This document shows positions 1 to 12,038 of a stretch of 64,000 bases of DNA, in pieces. This stretch comes from Knoxdaviesia capensis (lineage: Eukaryota > Ascomycota > Sordariomycetes > Microascales > Gondwanamycetaceae). Made by a program: the position numbers and the translations under genes. Every line of letters begins with the position of its first letter. Position 1 is the first letter of the stretch. The DNA lies in the NCBI GenBank assembly GCA_001510575.1, contig LNGK01000004.1, positions 2,660,579 through 2,724,578 of the forward strand, given 5' to 3'. The notes below the pieces were generated by a model that saw nothing but the letters and a program-made list of their open reading frames with translations, was not told the DNA's origin and made no database searches.

Positions 1-521
1 GATTCTCCGGTCCAGCGCGACAAAACTTGGTCCACCCTGGCTGTCAGAGCCTGAACGCCAGCGAATGCGAGATGACTCGACGCTTTGGTTACTGTCCATA
101 AAACATATGCCAACAGGCATATTGGTGGTGCCGTTGCCGCTGCGGCTGTGTGCCAAGACGACGCTTCCCCAGTTGAGAGAGGCAGGCTTCTGACCCATGT
201 GCGACCATTATGGTTCGTGAAGTGGAATGAAGTAAGGATAGGAGTGGGATATTGGTAGTCGGTGAGGATCTCTCTAAGATTCTGAGCAATTTGCTGGAGT
301 TGCTGACCCTGGATCCAGCTACAGAGTATCGTTGCGATCTTGGTTAAATGGAAAATTAAAGAAGACGGGAAAGAAAAAAATGTCTGACATACATGGACGA
401 TTCAACCTTACAAGGTTAACCCTAATCATAACCCTAATTCCTGGCTGGTCTATCGTCCATCTAGGTATAGTCCCGACCACTATAGGCAGAAAACACCGAG
501 ATCTTCGGCTCCTGTGTCTCA
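1..521. other. Left edge, no gene seen
   Basis: No reading frame here has coding character or a recognisable domain. The stretch holds two telomere-like octamers AACCCTAA at 418-425 and 430-437, twelve bases apart. It lies just 3' of the decayed HET gene on the minus strand, so part of it may be that gene's old terminator. Confidence 0.5.
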
Positions 522-2567
522 TTAAACTAGATTGATGGTAGTCCCCTCAGCACGCATCATCCTAGACAGCTCATCAACCGCCGACTCCGTCTCCCACAAC
601 CCCAGCCACTTCGCAGTCTGTGTCCGCGCATGAAACTCGGCCGGGTCTACGATACCAGGCTTGCGTGATGGCAGTGGCCTGTCCCCCTCCGCTGTGGCCC
701 CGCGTCCCAAGCTATGGAATGATATCTTCCTCATTGTTAATGAGGCTATGCGCTCGAACTCAGCTGGCTTCCTGCTAAGAGCACCGATGGTGGGATGTGC
801 AGCCACCGTCCGTTTCTGGACGAGCAAGCCCGACAACGTCCCAAATGGCGACACCAGCAAAGGGAGCATGAAAGCCAGGCGGGATGCGTCGTACGGGTGG
901 CCAAAGCACAGGTTCACGGCGATAACGCGGAATCTCTTCTCCGCCTGGGGCTGTATCTTCGCCAGGGAGAGCCTCGGCACCGGCTCCCCGGGCGGCGGTC
1001 CGTCTAGAGAGAAGCCCGCACTGACTTAGTACCGGTTGACGGCTGCCGGGTTCTGCAGAGGCTCGCAGACGTCCACCTCGACTAGCAGGCCAAGCGGATC
1101 AATGATTGCAGACTTGATTTGCCGAGCGGGTTGTTGCCGACAAGCTCGCTCTTGTGGCCCCGAAACTGCGTCAGCTCACGAGTGGTTTGGCCAGCCGCCG
1201 GGCCAGGAGCGGAAGTCTTGTAGTGCGGGCCAGCAAACAGTCTCGGACGATGGCGTCCAGAACCAGGACTGCCCCGGTGCGCTCACGCGGCGTCTGTGGG
1301 CTCTGCGGGCTGCTAGGACGCCGGGGCTGGGGGTCCCAGAGAAGCCCGTTTATCAGCTAGCTCTTCCAGACTCCCGCCAAGGGGTCGTCTTTGGTGATTT
1401 GAGCGGCGACGTGGGCAATGGCGGGCAGAGCCACCAGGCGATCGGATTCGTGGGTGAGGTCGGTGCCCGTGTAGGTTTGCAGGATTTCCCGCCTCCACGA
1501 CAGGCCGTCAATCAGATCCACCAACCGGGTTCGGTTATCCAGTTCCTCATCCACGGGCTCCAGGCTCTGCTTGTTTATGCCTGCCGGCATGCATGTTTCC
1601 CAGTTGTGGACCTCGTCGCATTCCCAGTACAGTTAGTCATTCCCCAGAGAGATGATCTTGAGTGACAGTATGTGCTCCGAAAGCACCCAGCCTCTAGTCT
1701 TGAGCGGAGCGCCTTCCACATCTTCCTTCCACATATTCCGCGTAACCACGCAGGAGATGTTGGTGGCATCACCCGACACGATCCGGAATGTTCCTTTATT
1801 GTAGCTAGGAACAGGGAAGTCTTAAGAGGAGTCGCGATGATAGCTCTCACCAGATACATCAGACGCTGTTTCTGAGTCGTCTGTATCATTTGGACTGCAA
1901 AATATTTCTGCTTCGACAACAAAAGGAGTCCATCATCGAGTGTGGGACGATACTCCGGGCCGACAGAAAGCTCTGGCCATCCGATACATCCTGGCAGATG
2001 CCGAACGTGCAGTAGGCATTCATGGACATGGACGGACGCCATGGTTGCCGCCTCGGCCAGCCAGTCGTCGACAGAGTCTTGGAAGATGCAGAGCGAGTCT
2101 ATCCAGACATAACGGACCGAGAGCTTCCGACAGAGGGCAAACACGTCGCGGTATTCCTGGAACAGGTCGGTGTCGGGCTGTCCGGCGCACATGACCAGCT
2201 CGCTGTCTTTCAAAAGCTTGGGCGTGTGGTCAGTCCAGCGATGGCTCAGGGCCACGTATCTTGAAAAGTTGGCCGCGTCTCCTCCCGTGTCAACCAGCGA
2301 CCTCGTCTTCGAGTCGGGGCTTCCCAAGTTCAACAGTCGGGTCGGGACTGTGGCCTCAATGAGAACCTCCTCGCGCACGAAGTGTATGCGGTGTTGGCAC
2401 CGATCATGGTGCGAGCAGTCTGTGATCCACCGGTTACCCAGGGCGATGGTGTCGTCTGACAAGGGATCTGTGTTAGTCCCAGCGCGGAAAGAGCGTATAA
2501 GTACGGAGCAGAGAATGTCTGATATGGGGAAAGGGGAGGTATGGATTGACTGGCGCTTTCTTCTCAA
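522..2567 (-). pseudogene. Decayed HET-domain (heterokaryon incompatibility) gene
   Basis: HET-domain proteins trigger vegetative incompatibility reactions in filamentous ascomycetes. The 5' part, read leftward from 2567, keeps the family landmarks: a Trp/Cys/His-rich lead-in, the PTRLL motif, YVALSHRW, then a stretch ending in YVWIDSLCIFQDS and DW..EA. At about 2020-2030 the frame breaks: the expected NAYCTFG continuation is one frame over. Further on, the GWVL..ILS segment and LYWECDE are separated by an in-frame TAA at 1633-1635, and the AGVWKS segment is cut by a TAG at 1357-1359 just before NGLLWDP. The C-terminal third shifts frame again and is open at 522-980. At least one frameshift and two stops make a functional product unlikely. 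The true start may lie slightly upstream of 2567. Whether decay is recent cannot be told; the protein likeness is still strong. Sequencing error could explain one lesion but hardly all. Confidence 0.85.
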
Positions 2568-5069
2568 TGCCCACTAAGCGGTGTGATCACGGCATCTTAC
2601 AGGTGTTCCGTTCCTGCTGTGTAACCGGCGGTGGCCAGCCAGCAATGTGTAGCTCGCAACACCAGCTGGTCTGAGCCCTAACCCTAGCACTGCTCAACAT
2701 CACGCAACCTCTCTCTCGTCAGTGCGCCGAGTATACGCAATTCTACTCGTAGCAGGAAGTCCGCTCCAGTTGCTGGGCCAGCTGAGAAACCCGGTCATTA
2801 GTAGGATGCTCGTCCAATCTCCAAATCTCCAAGGCCAAACCCTATTCCATTTGAGCTCATATCGTTTCCCCCAAACCCCCAGACCATTGCCAGGGCCCTG
2901 GTTGATGATGGGCTTTTTGAACCACCAGGATAAAAGCGCAAATAACAAGAGGTTGAGCAGCCAAACTCCCCCCAGCAACTCGGTACCAGACATCAGATTG
3001 TTGACCGGTAGATAACCAACCGACCGAAGGCTGCATGCACATCTTCTTATGCCTGAACTCACGTTCTCGTAGGGGGAGAACCCGAGAGCATCATCTCCCA
3101 GACTCTCTCCACATGATGTTGCTTCAAGGTTCCAAACTAACACTGTACAGTATCTTGAAGCTAAGAGAGAAGATCCAGAATGTGGAGCAAAGTGAACCCC
3201 AAGGAGCCATTTTTTTCTTCTTTTATCTTCCAATCTCGTTGGGCACAATCAAAGCCAACCCTGGCTGGCGGTGAAGCCGGAAAATGCTGGATAGACGAAC
3301 GAATGAAGAGGAGATCCTGACAGACGTGGATCTCATATTTGATTGTTTTATTTCAATATTTCTGAATAATTGCAAAAAAGACCTTCAGGCCTTTTTGGGT
3401 GGAAAATCACCTTCTGGATCTCCCCGTCCATACTGTATGGAACTGCCCTTGGCTCTCTCACCTTGCTCTTTTGAGCTTCCTAAGTTCTCTCCTCTTTTTT
3501 TTTGGACTCCTATCTTCGAACTTACCTTCCTTCCTTTCCCACCTTCCCTTTCCCTTCCTCCCCCTTCTTCATATATACGATATATATCTTCCTGTCATGA
3601 ATTCTGTTTAAGTTCGCTGCTTCGTTTGTTCACAACGTGTTCATGACTTTATGAGTTCCTCTTTATTTTCCTCCCCCCTTTTTTCTTTCGTCTGTAACGA
3701 TTACGACCATCACGTTTTTGACCGCCGGTGTGTGTGTGTATGTGTGTGTGCCCAAGCCTTCTTCTGAAATACTGCCATCTCAAGATATTCAACCCCCCAC
3801 CGGGAAGAATTGCCACCGCCGCCCTTTCGGCACACGATAATTCGATCCTCTGATTCATCCGGGTTTCGATTATTCGTGGGTTTCCGCTTTAACGACTCTC
3901 TTGTTCGATTTTTATTTTAATTTGGTTCCTTTGTTTCGCTTGTCTTTTCTCTGTTCTGCGCCTTGTTTGCTTCGTTTTTGACGTTTCTGTGCATTTCTTA
4001 TCGCAATTTTTGAAGGAACAAAAAGTCCGCCTCAAAATTTAAGTCCTCTTTGTCTCGGTCCTCCCTCCGTCCTCTGCCCGGATCTTCCGTTGTGCCCGCC
4101 CGTATCTCCCGTGTATATGTGACCCGTCGATTACGTTACCCGGTTTTCACTATCGGCCATTCACCCGGTTCTACTCTCCTGTCTCGGACATTGTTGAACC
4201 GCCGTTATCCTCGTTATCTTTCTTGTGCAACCTGCGGGTCTCCCGGAACGGCTGTTCTTTGCGATACGGTATCGTCTCGTCATCCTGTGTCGCCACCCGG
4301 ACAGTCTTATCACCATCTCTTCTCGCCTCTCCGGACTCCTACACCTAGAGCTTGTGTCTGGTTTCTATTTCTTCTACGGTCCCGCCTTGCCTCTCATTTC
4401 CCTGCGAACCATTTTCCGGATAACATATTCTTCCAAGTCCACTCTAAAATCCTTTGATTCTCCGAAGCAAGCCCTGAAACATCGAAATTCAAGCTCAACT
4501 AGACAACAGCTTCGACGACGTCACTACATAATCCACTTTCAACCTCTTCTTTCACATATCCGGTCTTTCCAGCAATTTTGGCACTCATTTTTCCGCAAGT
4601 CGTGTCTTGTTCTGCCCCTGGTTTGTCCAACTCTCGGCGTCGTGCATCCCGATCACCACACAGCGCCAGATCAGCCATTTCCAACTCTCTTCCTCCCGGT
4701 ATCAACCTGCCTGGCGTGATCCTTCAGGGTTCCAAACCAGCAGATTTCGTCAACGCATAGACTAGTCCGCCGCGAAGGAACCAGGGACGACTCCATAGTT
4801 CCCCAGCTATCCGTTTCATTTTTCGAGGTAGCTGGTTCCCTGCGATCGCACCGGATTCACCTGTTTTTCTGTTCGGTTACGTGGATTTCCAGGGTTGACT
4901 GGAACGCCAGGAAGCAAAAACGAAAGTCCACATCTAGTTGGATCTGTCAATACGAACAGGATCCCTTCCGCCCTTTATTGGCTTCGCTCTGCACTCGCCC
5001 AAGCCCCCGCACACAGCACACATAGACGCATCTACGGCCTACAGGACACCAAAAGACCAAAAAAAAATC
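2568..5069. other. Spacer and pyrimidine-rich leader, no gene seen
   Basis: From 2568 to about 3280 nothing coding is recognisable. From about 3450 the plus strand becomes strongly pyrimidine-rich (CTTTCC runs, a short TG run near 3730), the usual look of a fungal promoter and long 5' leader. It leads to the ATG at 5070. Open frames of 60-160 codons here are low-complexity Ser/Leu/Pro readings of the CT tracts. Confidence 0.5.
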
Positions 5070-5435
5070 ATGGCTGGCACGCAGCGGTCTCAGGATGTCC
5101 GGCAACGGCACAAGCGACGCCAAAAATCAGTGAACCTGGCCAACAACAGCCAAGCAGCAGCCGCCGCCTCGTCCCCAGGGAAGAAGGTTAATAACTCTGG
5201 CTTAAGCCCCGAATCCCCAATTTCTCCCGCTGGTTCTCTTTCTTCTTCTGCATCTTCTGCGTCTTCTTCGCCTCGCCCGCAAAACGTCTCCGGCAAGCGC
5301 ACATCCAACAACAACAGCAACAAAAAGCGACCGTATCGGTCTCCAGTGCCATTCGCAAAATCAGACAAATCTTCCACGACTCTCCGACCGTCTCTCTACG
5401 GCATCTTTTCGATTTTCCTCCTGGTGGCTGTTCTG
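5070..5435 (+). CDS. Putative small membrane protein, first exon only (3' structure unresolved)
   Basis: I do not recognise this protein. The ATG at 5070 follows an A-rich context and opens a 122-codon exon ending exactly at a good donor GTAAGT (5436). The N-terminal ~105 residues are hydrophilic, basic and rich in Ser, Asn and Ala, with QRHKRRQK near residue 12. The exon ends in a hydrophobic run (YGIFSIFLLVAVL, about residues 110-122) that looks like the start of a membrane segment. No downstream stretch between 5436 and 8768 has convincing coding character. Acceptors such as those at 5502 or 5592 would add only 20-30 residues before a stop. The product may be a short tail-anchored or single-pass protein of about 140-150 residues, or the exon may be spurious. 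The ~1.5 kb pyrimidine-rich leader supports a transcribed gene. Confidence 0.4.
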
Positions 5436-8400
5436 GTAAGTTTGGCGTCTATGTTTCTTTCTTTTTTTTCTTTTCTCTTCTCCGCATTGCTTCTTTCTTT
5501 AGCACAACCCCCTCATGTCCTTATATATACCACATGCACGCAATTTACATATATATCAGACCTGCCCGTCTTAGCATATATCATCTATCATCAGCCTGTC
5601 ACATTTCGGTCTTGGCGGTGGTCCTGGGTCAAGTTGGACTGGTCGGGAATTCTCGTTGCCGTGGCCGTCCAGTGAGGCCGAGATGGCAGACCCTTCCCGT
5701 TTCTCCTTCTTTTTTTCGTTTTCGTTGTCCAACCTGAGTGGCTGGCTGGTCGATGGATCAGCACATTTGTGAGAAAACCAAGGTTTTTCTCAATTTGATG
5801 CCGTCCTGCAGATAAACGGTCCCATTATATCTGCAGGCTCTCAGACAATATCCAAGCAAGTTCTGGTTGGCTCTGCATATGGGCTGCTCCAGCTTGTCAA
5901 TATCACTCTGGTGTCTGGCTGGCTGATTGGGGAGTGTCAAGTTGTCACTTTCTTTCTCTTCTTCGTCAGCCTGCGACATATCGGTGGTATTGATCAACCT
6001 TTTTTTCTGGGGCGGCTTCTGTTGGGCGCCAAGTGGTCCGAGTTGTCCGGGGAGTGACTTTTTGGTGGCTGGCCTGTGCTCCCGAGTGAACTGGCGGTGA
6101 AATGATGTTCCCCCCTACGGGAAAAAAAAACACACTAGCTATTCCATATACCGTAAAGCTTCGGTATATCTGGATTTCCCCTGCTATAGCGTTTTCCCAT
6201 TGAGGGTGTCTATGCCATCTCGCCCCCGATTGCCGGAAGAGTGTCACTCACATCCGGGGTTTTCAAGATTGTTTCATTTTGGCAGTTGATCTCTCCAGCG
6301 AAAGATACAGTCAGCAACGCCCTCACGCTCCTTCCCCAGCATCAGCATCATCATCGTCGCCGTTGTTCTCGTGACCCGAAAATTCAGTGGCTCGGCCAAG
6401 CCAGCCGAGCCGGGCCTTCTCCAGCTACTGTTACAGCATTATCACGTCCTGCCTTGCGCGTTGTCTGGATGTGCAGTCAAAAGTCGTTCGATAGCCTGAT
6501 CTGATCTCGGGGATATTATTTTTCTCCAACAAGGCTCCTCGCAGGTGGTCGTTTCCTCTTCTTTTCCCACTTTCCTCCACAAAATGTGGTTGTTCTGGTG
6601 CCTTCCCCGCATGTGGATTTGAGGAAAGAGGTGCTGGGGCCGCTCCTTCCTCGGCGGTCCAGCAGGGCTTGGGTTGCAATCTCCCGTTTGCGCATGTGCT
6701 GGACTTTTGGCAGCACAAACTAGGACTGCATTGGTCCCATGCACGTGTCAAGTGTTGCTTTGTTCTTCGGTGTTTTCTTCTCGTGAGTGGCAAGTTTGGC
6801 TATGCAGATAGAAAAGAAGTCACGGAAAGCAGGAATAAGAATGGAGTGATCGATGATTTTTCATGGGCACAAGTGGCTCTGCGGGGACAACCCTTCCAAA
6901 GATTTGGGGGTTTTTTGCTCTTGCAAATGACCGACCGACTATCGGACCGTATACACGATACACATCTTTTACGAACTTCACAGGGGTGTTGGAAGGAAAA
7001 CCAAATTCTCCTGTGTCCAGGGTTTAAAAGCTGGTTTAACTTTGGCTATGGCTCGGCGGCTGACGCGATGCCAACACTGCAACTTGGCCCTGTTTTCCTT
7101 ACGTCTTCCGCATGGCCTGAACGACGATAATGATTCAAAGGCACCAAAAATTGCGCACAGTGTCGTGAGCACCCTGGCCTTTTCCCTCGCTTCTTTTGCT
7201 GTTTTCTGAGAAGTGACCAGAAAACAACAAAAAGTAAATTGTTGAGAGATTTTCCCCCTCCCCGCCTTCCCGTGTCCTTCCTTCCTTCCCTCGTTCTGTG
7301 TCTGTCCCCTCTCCTCGATAGTTGCTTATCTGGGATGTTCGCATATCTCCGTTATATGCATATCCCACGACGATGCAAGAACTAGAGCAAGGCAAAAGCG
7401 GCGGAACGACCAAAGCAGAACGGAAGAAGACAAACCTAGCAGAAGCCATTAAAAACCCCCCATAGAGAGACCTCCTCCTCCCCCTGGCCCATCCATTATT
7501 CCCCACCAGGAACCCCGCTAAACCCTCTGAACATAATCGGCCCTGTCGTGGATTCTGATGCCGTTTTCTGGGTGTCCCTCGTTCTCTTGTGGAGCAGAAC
7601 ATCAGGGCATCAGCCTCAGCTTTGCTTCACACCCCCCTGAAGCCTCACATTCTGTGTTGTACGGCCCCCCTCTATGTTCAATCCACGAGACTGATGCAGC
7701 ACTCCACCGTTCTGCTCTGTCTTGTTGTGTTTTTGTTGTGCCAGACAGGCCACCGGGAAGAACGCTACGACTCTGCATCGTCATCGCCCAAGGGCTTGCT
7801 TGCTACGTACTCGATGTATCTCTCCCACCACACAATACCTTTCTTGTTCTTGTCCCACCCACGGTTCCAAGTTTCCCAATAACGGCAAGTGCTGCTTTGA
7901 TCCGAACACTCCCGCGGAAAGGCTTCCTTCCTCGTCGCTGTCTCGTCGTTCTTGTGCAAATGCTCAAAATGTCCAAGCTCCCCACCCCCCCCAGGGCGTT
8001 GAGCTGTGTCTTGGTCAATCCTGCGCACATCAATTGTATTTCTCTGTTTTTTTCCCTCTCTTCCTTGTTCTTTTCAAAATTTCCCTCTCACCAAAAAACA
8101 AAAAGCCATCTTCACCTATTCCTCTCTTCCTTTCCTCTCTCATCCTCAAAATCTTCTCCTTCTTCCTCCGTACACGCACCTCTCTTCGCTGTCTCCTTCG
8201 TCATCATCATCATCGTCCTCATTACTCTCCACACACCGTGTCTATCATCACCTCTAAAACCAGGTTTCGGTCGCAAGCGATAGATAGAGCTCCCTTCAAG
8301 CCGCAAGGCGCTCTGACTTCTGTCACTTCTTCCCTCTCACCATCTCACCCACTCTCACTCTCCCCTCACTCGCTCATCACCTTCACCTTGTTCTGTCTCC

Positions 8401-8768
8401 CCATCTCCACTCTTCACCTCTCAGTTACCTCATTTGTGTCCTTTTTCTGTGCTCTCGTCCTCAACCTTATTTGGCTCCCAGGTCAAAGCTACAACCACAG
8501 TCGGGCCAATTAACTCAATTTTCCCGGACCAAAAAAAAAACCAGCGAGAACCAACTGACATCTGACACAAAAAACAACAACAAAACAGCTCGTCCAACTG
8601 GTTCAGCGTGACACCAATCTCCTTCGCCAGCTCTTTCCTGCCGACTTTATCTCTTCCTATCCGCTGTTTCGCCCTCTGTTCTCCCCCTCGGCAAGTCTCC
8701 TCCAGGAGCCAATTTGTCGCCGTCCCGCCGTGTTCCCGACTTCGGCTCCGACTTCGCTCCCCCTCACA
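5436..8768. other. Long spacer and glkA leader region, no gene seen
   Basis: About 3.3 kb with no frame that looks coding on either strand. The part from about 7550 to 8768 is pyrimidine-rich on the plus strand (CT/TC tracts, CACACC runs) and is most simply the promoter and 5' leader of the glucokinase gene. Any remaining exon of the small gene at 5070 should lie within the first few hundred bases. Confidence 0.5.
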
Positions 8769-11110
8769 ATGGCTCTTGAAGCTGCCACCAAGTCTGTGGT
8801 CCAGAAGTTTGACTTCTCGGATGAGGACCTAAACAATTCTGTTAAGGCTTTCCTCCGGGAACTAGGTAAGCTAATTTTTCTCTTCTTTTTCCTTTTTTTG
8901 CCTTTTATACACACCCCCCACACAAAGCCTATGTTCCTCCAGCCTCCCCCTCAAGAGACAGGAAATAGGGGATGAAAGGAGCTTGTCAATAGCTTCTTCG
9001 CTTCATTTCTCTTAATTTTCTTCGCTGGAATGAAAAGCCAATGGCTCGCTTTTTTTCAGCCTCATTTTGCTCTTCCGGGGGGGAAGCTTGTCAGAAGCTT
9101 GCTTGATCGGCTTTTCTCTCCCCACCCTTGTGACTTGGGCCCTTGCTTTTCGTCTGGGATTGTGATATCTTCACTCTCTCTTTTTCTTTTCCTGGGAGCC
9201 CTTTTCTTATCCCCTTACCCTGGCTCAAATCACATATTGGTCCGGGCCGCTTTTCCTGGCTAAGCTCTCTTTCCCACCAATTGCTTAACCAAAGCTCTGA
9301 TAAAGAGGGGGAGGGGGGGAAAGCTGTCTTTTCCAATTGTTGAATTGATATTCACAATTATATGCAATCCACCCACTACTATTCAACGATATCGGAGGTT
9401 CCTCTTCCTCCTAAGAGATAAGCGCATGGCTAATCATCCATTTTTTCTCCCATTGCAGACGAAGGTCTCCAGACTGAGGGCTCCAACCTCGCCCAAATTC
9501 CTTCTTACGTCACCGCTGTTCCCAATGGCACCGAGAAGGTGAGATTCCCGCCTCTTTTTGGAAACACAACCTCCCCTACAATGATACACACCTGCCTATG
9601 AAAGATTGCAACAACGATGTTGCTCTCTCTCTCTCTCACACACAGCCTGCCTGATGGCCTTGCTTTCTAACCCTTGTTTCTTTTTTCCTGTTAGGGTCTG
9701 TATCTTGCCGTCGATCTCGGCGGAACCAACTTCCGCGTTTGCTCCATCAATCTCAATGGAGACACTACCTTTAACCTTGCCTACTCCAAGGTCGCCATCC
9801 CGAAGGAGCTGATGGTGGCCAAGACTGCTCGCGAACTCTTCGCCTTCCTCGCCAAGCAGATTGAGCTTTTCCTTATCGAACACCATGGCGACGCGTTCGG
9901 TCAAGGCAAGAGCTATCTCTCCTCGAAGCACCTCTTCCGCCTAGGATTTACCTTCAGCTTCCCCGTCCAGCAATCCGGCATTAACAAGGGCACCTTGATA
10001 CGCTGGACCAAAGGATTCGATATCCCCGATGCCATCGGCAAAGATGTTTGCGCCCTTCTCCAGGCCGAAATCGACCGTCTCAAGCTGCCCGTCAAGGTGT
10101 CGGCCCTCGTCAATGACACCGTTGGCACTCTGATGGCCCGCTCATACACCTCCACTGGCAAGTCCAAGTCGATCCTGGGTGCCATTTTCGGAACCGGCAC
10201 CAACGGCGCCTACGTGGAGAAGCTTTCCAAGATCAAGAAGCCCCTTCATGGTCAGTACGACAGCAGCACCGGTGAGATGGTCGTCAATATTGAATGGGGC
10301 TCGTTCGATAATGGCCTCAAGGTCCTTCCCAACACCCCCTGGGATGCTGCTTTGGACAAGTCCACCTTCAACCCCGGACTCCAAATGTTTGAGAAGCGTG
10401 TCTCGGGCATGTTCCTCGGCGAAATTGTTCGTCTGGCGGTACTTGACATGCTCAAGGATGAGGATACTTTTCTTTTCCGGGATGTCAACTCGAGCTCCAA
10501 CGACTGGATGTCTACCACCAGTATCGCCACTGAATCCGGCTTCTTCAAACCCTGGGGACTGGACAGCGCCATCATGAGCGTTGCCGCCGCCGACAACACC
10601 CCGGAACTGTCGACCCTGCGCCAGCAGCTCGAGAGCGTGCTAGAAGTCTACACCCCTTCGCTGGAGGACGCTGTGTCGTTCAAGGCCATATCGAACGCCG
10701 TCGGTCGTCGGGCTGCCCGCCTCTCCGCCGTTGCCATTGGCGCCGTTGCCATCCAGTCCGGCAAGCTGGACGATCCCAACGAGGAGGTCCTGGACATTGG
10801 TGTTGACGGAAGTCTGGTGGAGCACTACCCGTTTTTCCGTGACATGATCTACGAGGCCCTGCGGTCGATTGAGGGCATTGGCCCGCGCGGTGCCGAGAAG
10901 ATCCGCATTGGTATTGCCAAGGACGGATCGGGAGTCGGTGCTGCGCTGATCGCGCTAGTGGCCGCCGGAATGGAGGAAGAGGAGGAGCAGAAGCCCGCAG
11001 CGCCGCTGTTTACCGTGCCCGAGATCACGCCCACCACTGCCATGGCTGTTGGTGCTGCCATTTGTGTGACAGCGGTTGCTCTAATGTTCCTCTCACGACT
11101 AAGAAAGTAG
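8769..11110 (+). CDS. glkA: Glucokinase (hexokinase family) with C-terminal membrane anchor
   Basis: Phosphorylates glucose to glucose-6-phosphate with ATP, the entry step of glycolysis. Exons 8769-8865, 9459-9538 and 9695-11110 join in frame (introns 593 and 156 bp) to give 530 residues. Visible motifs are the phosphate-1 loop VDLGGTNFR (residues 65-73), substrate-loop LVNDTVGT with the catalytic Asp at 200, and GAIFGTGTNGAY (221-232). The string LFAFLAKQIELF and the whole core read like Aspergillus glucokinases (from memory about 490 residues) rather than hexokinases. The odd part is the end: after the usual ALIALVAAGM comes an acidic run (EEEEE, from 486), a Pro-rich linker and a hydrophobic segment (about 508-526) closed by SRLRK. 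That is the layout of a tail anchor, in frame with no intron or frameshift needed. Membrane location is an inference. Confidence in the enzyme call is high. Confidence 0.95.
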
Positions 11111-12038
11111 AAGGGTAAAGAAGAAAAAAAAGGTCGGGTTTGGTGGAGTCGATGGATTACTGTATTACCTTTTTTTTCTTCCCTTCTTACTGTTCGTGTT
11201 TTGCAACTGGGACGTGCACCAGAAAACAGTTGCTTCTTCTCTTTACTTCGTTGTTCCTCATCCGTTGTTCCTTTTTGTTCCTTGCTCATAACCCTGTATT
11301 TCCGTGTCGTCATTTTTTTCTCTTCCCCTTTTCAACGAGTACATACCCCTTATTCCCCGCTCTACAAGCTGTGGAATACTTCTCACTGTCGCTGTCTCCC
11401 TCTCTCGTACACACAACTATCTTTCATTCGCCCTATCTCCTCCTGGATCTCCCCCTCCCCTTTCCATAGCCTTCTTTGCCCGAACTTGTCATGTTAACGT
11501 CTGTTAGAACTGGACTCGCCAAAATAATTGAACATTCTGTAAAAACTTTCACAACAACCACACCACTACTGTATGTGTACTGTAAAGTGTCATTCGTTTC
11601 TTTCCAGCTTCTGCTTTTCATATGTTTTGCTTTTTATTACTAAGAGCTATGTGTACGTTGTTGTCGTGCTAACTGCGTTCTCGAGGGCATGATTGAACGT
11701 TTGCTTGTTTCCAAACGCCCTGCAGCTTCTATCGTTGCTGTCCAAGAAAAGCGATGTAAAAAAATGCAGGTGCAGTTTCAAAAAGAAAACACAGTTCACA
11801 AATGAAGAAGAAGAAAAAGGATATTAACACCCATATCAATGATGTTGATATGGCAATCCTTCTCTGGGTTGTTGCATTATGCTTCTGTTTCCCAAGTTCC
11901 ATCATGCGCTGAATCTCTTACTATCTCGACTGATTCAAAACATTCGGCATAGTAAACCAAAACAAAACAAAAAATTAAAAAAGGGGGAGAGGAGAGAGGA
12001 GAGGGGAGAGAGGAGAGAGGAGAGAGTGAAACGAAGAA
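11111..12038. other. Convergent 3' region, no gene seen
   Basis: Lies between the stop codons of the glucokinase and the acetyltransferase, so it holds both 3' UTRs. It is CT-rich on the left. On the right is a degenerate GAGAGG tract (about 11987-12027), directly before the acetyltransferase stop. Confidence 0.5.
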
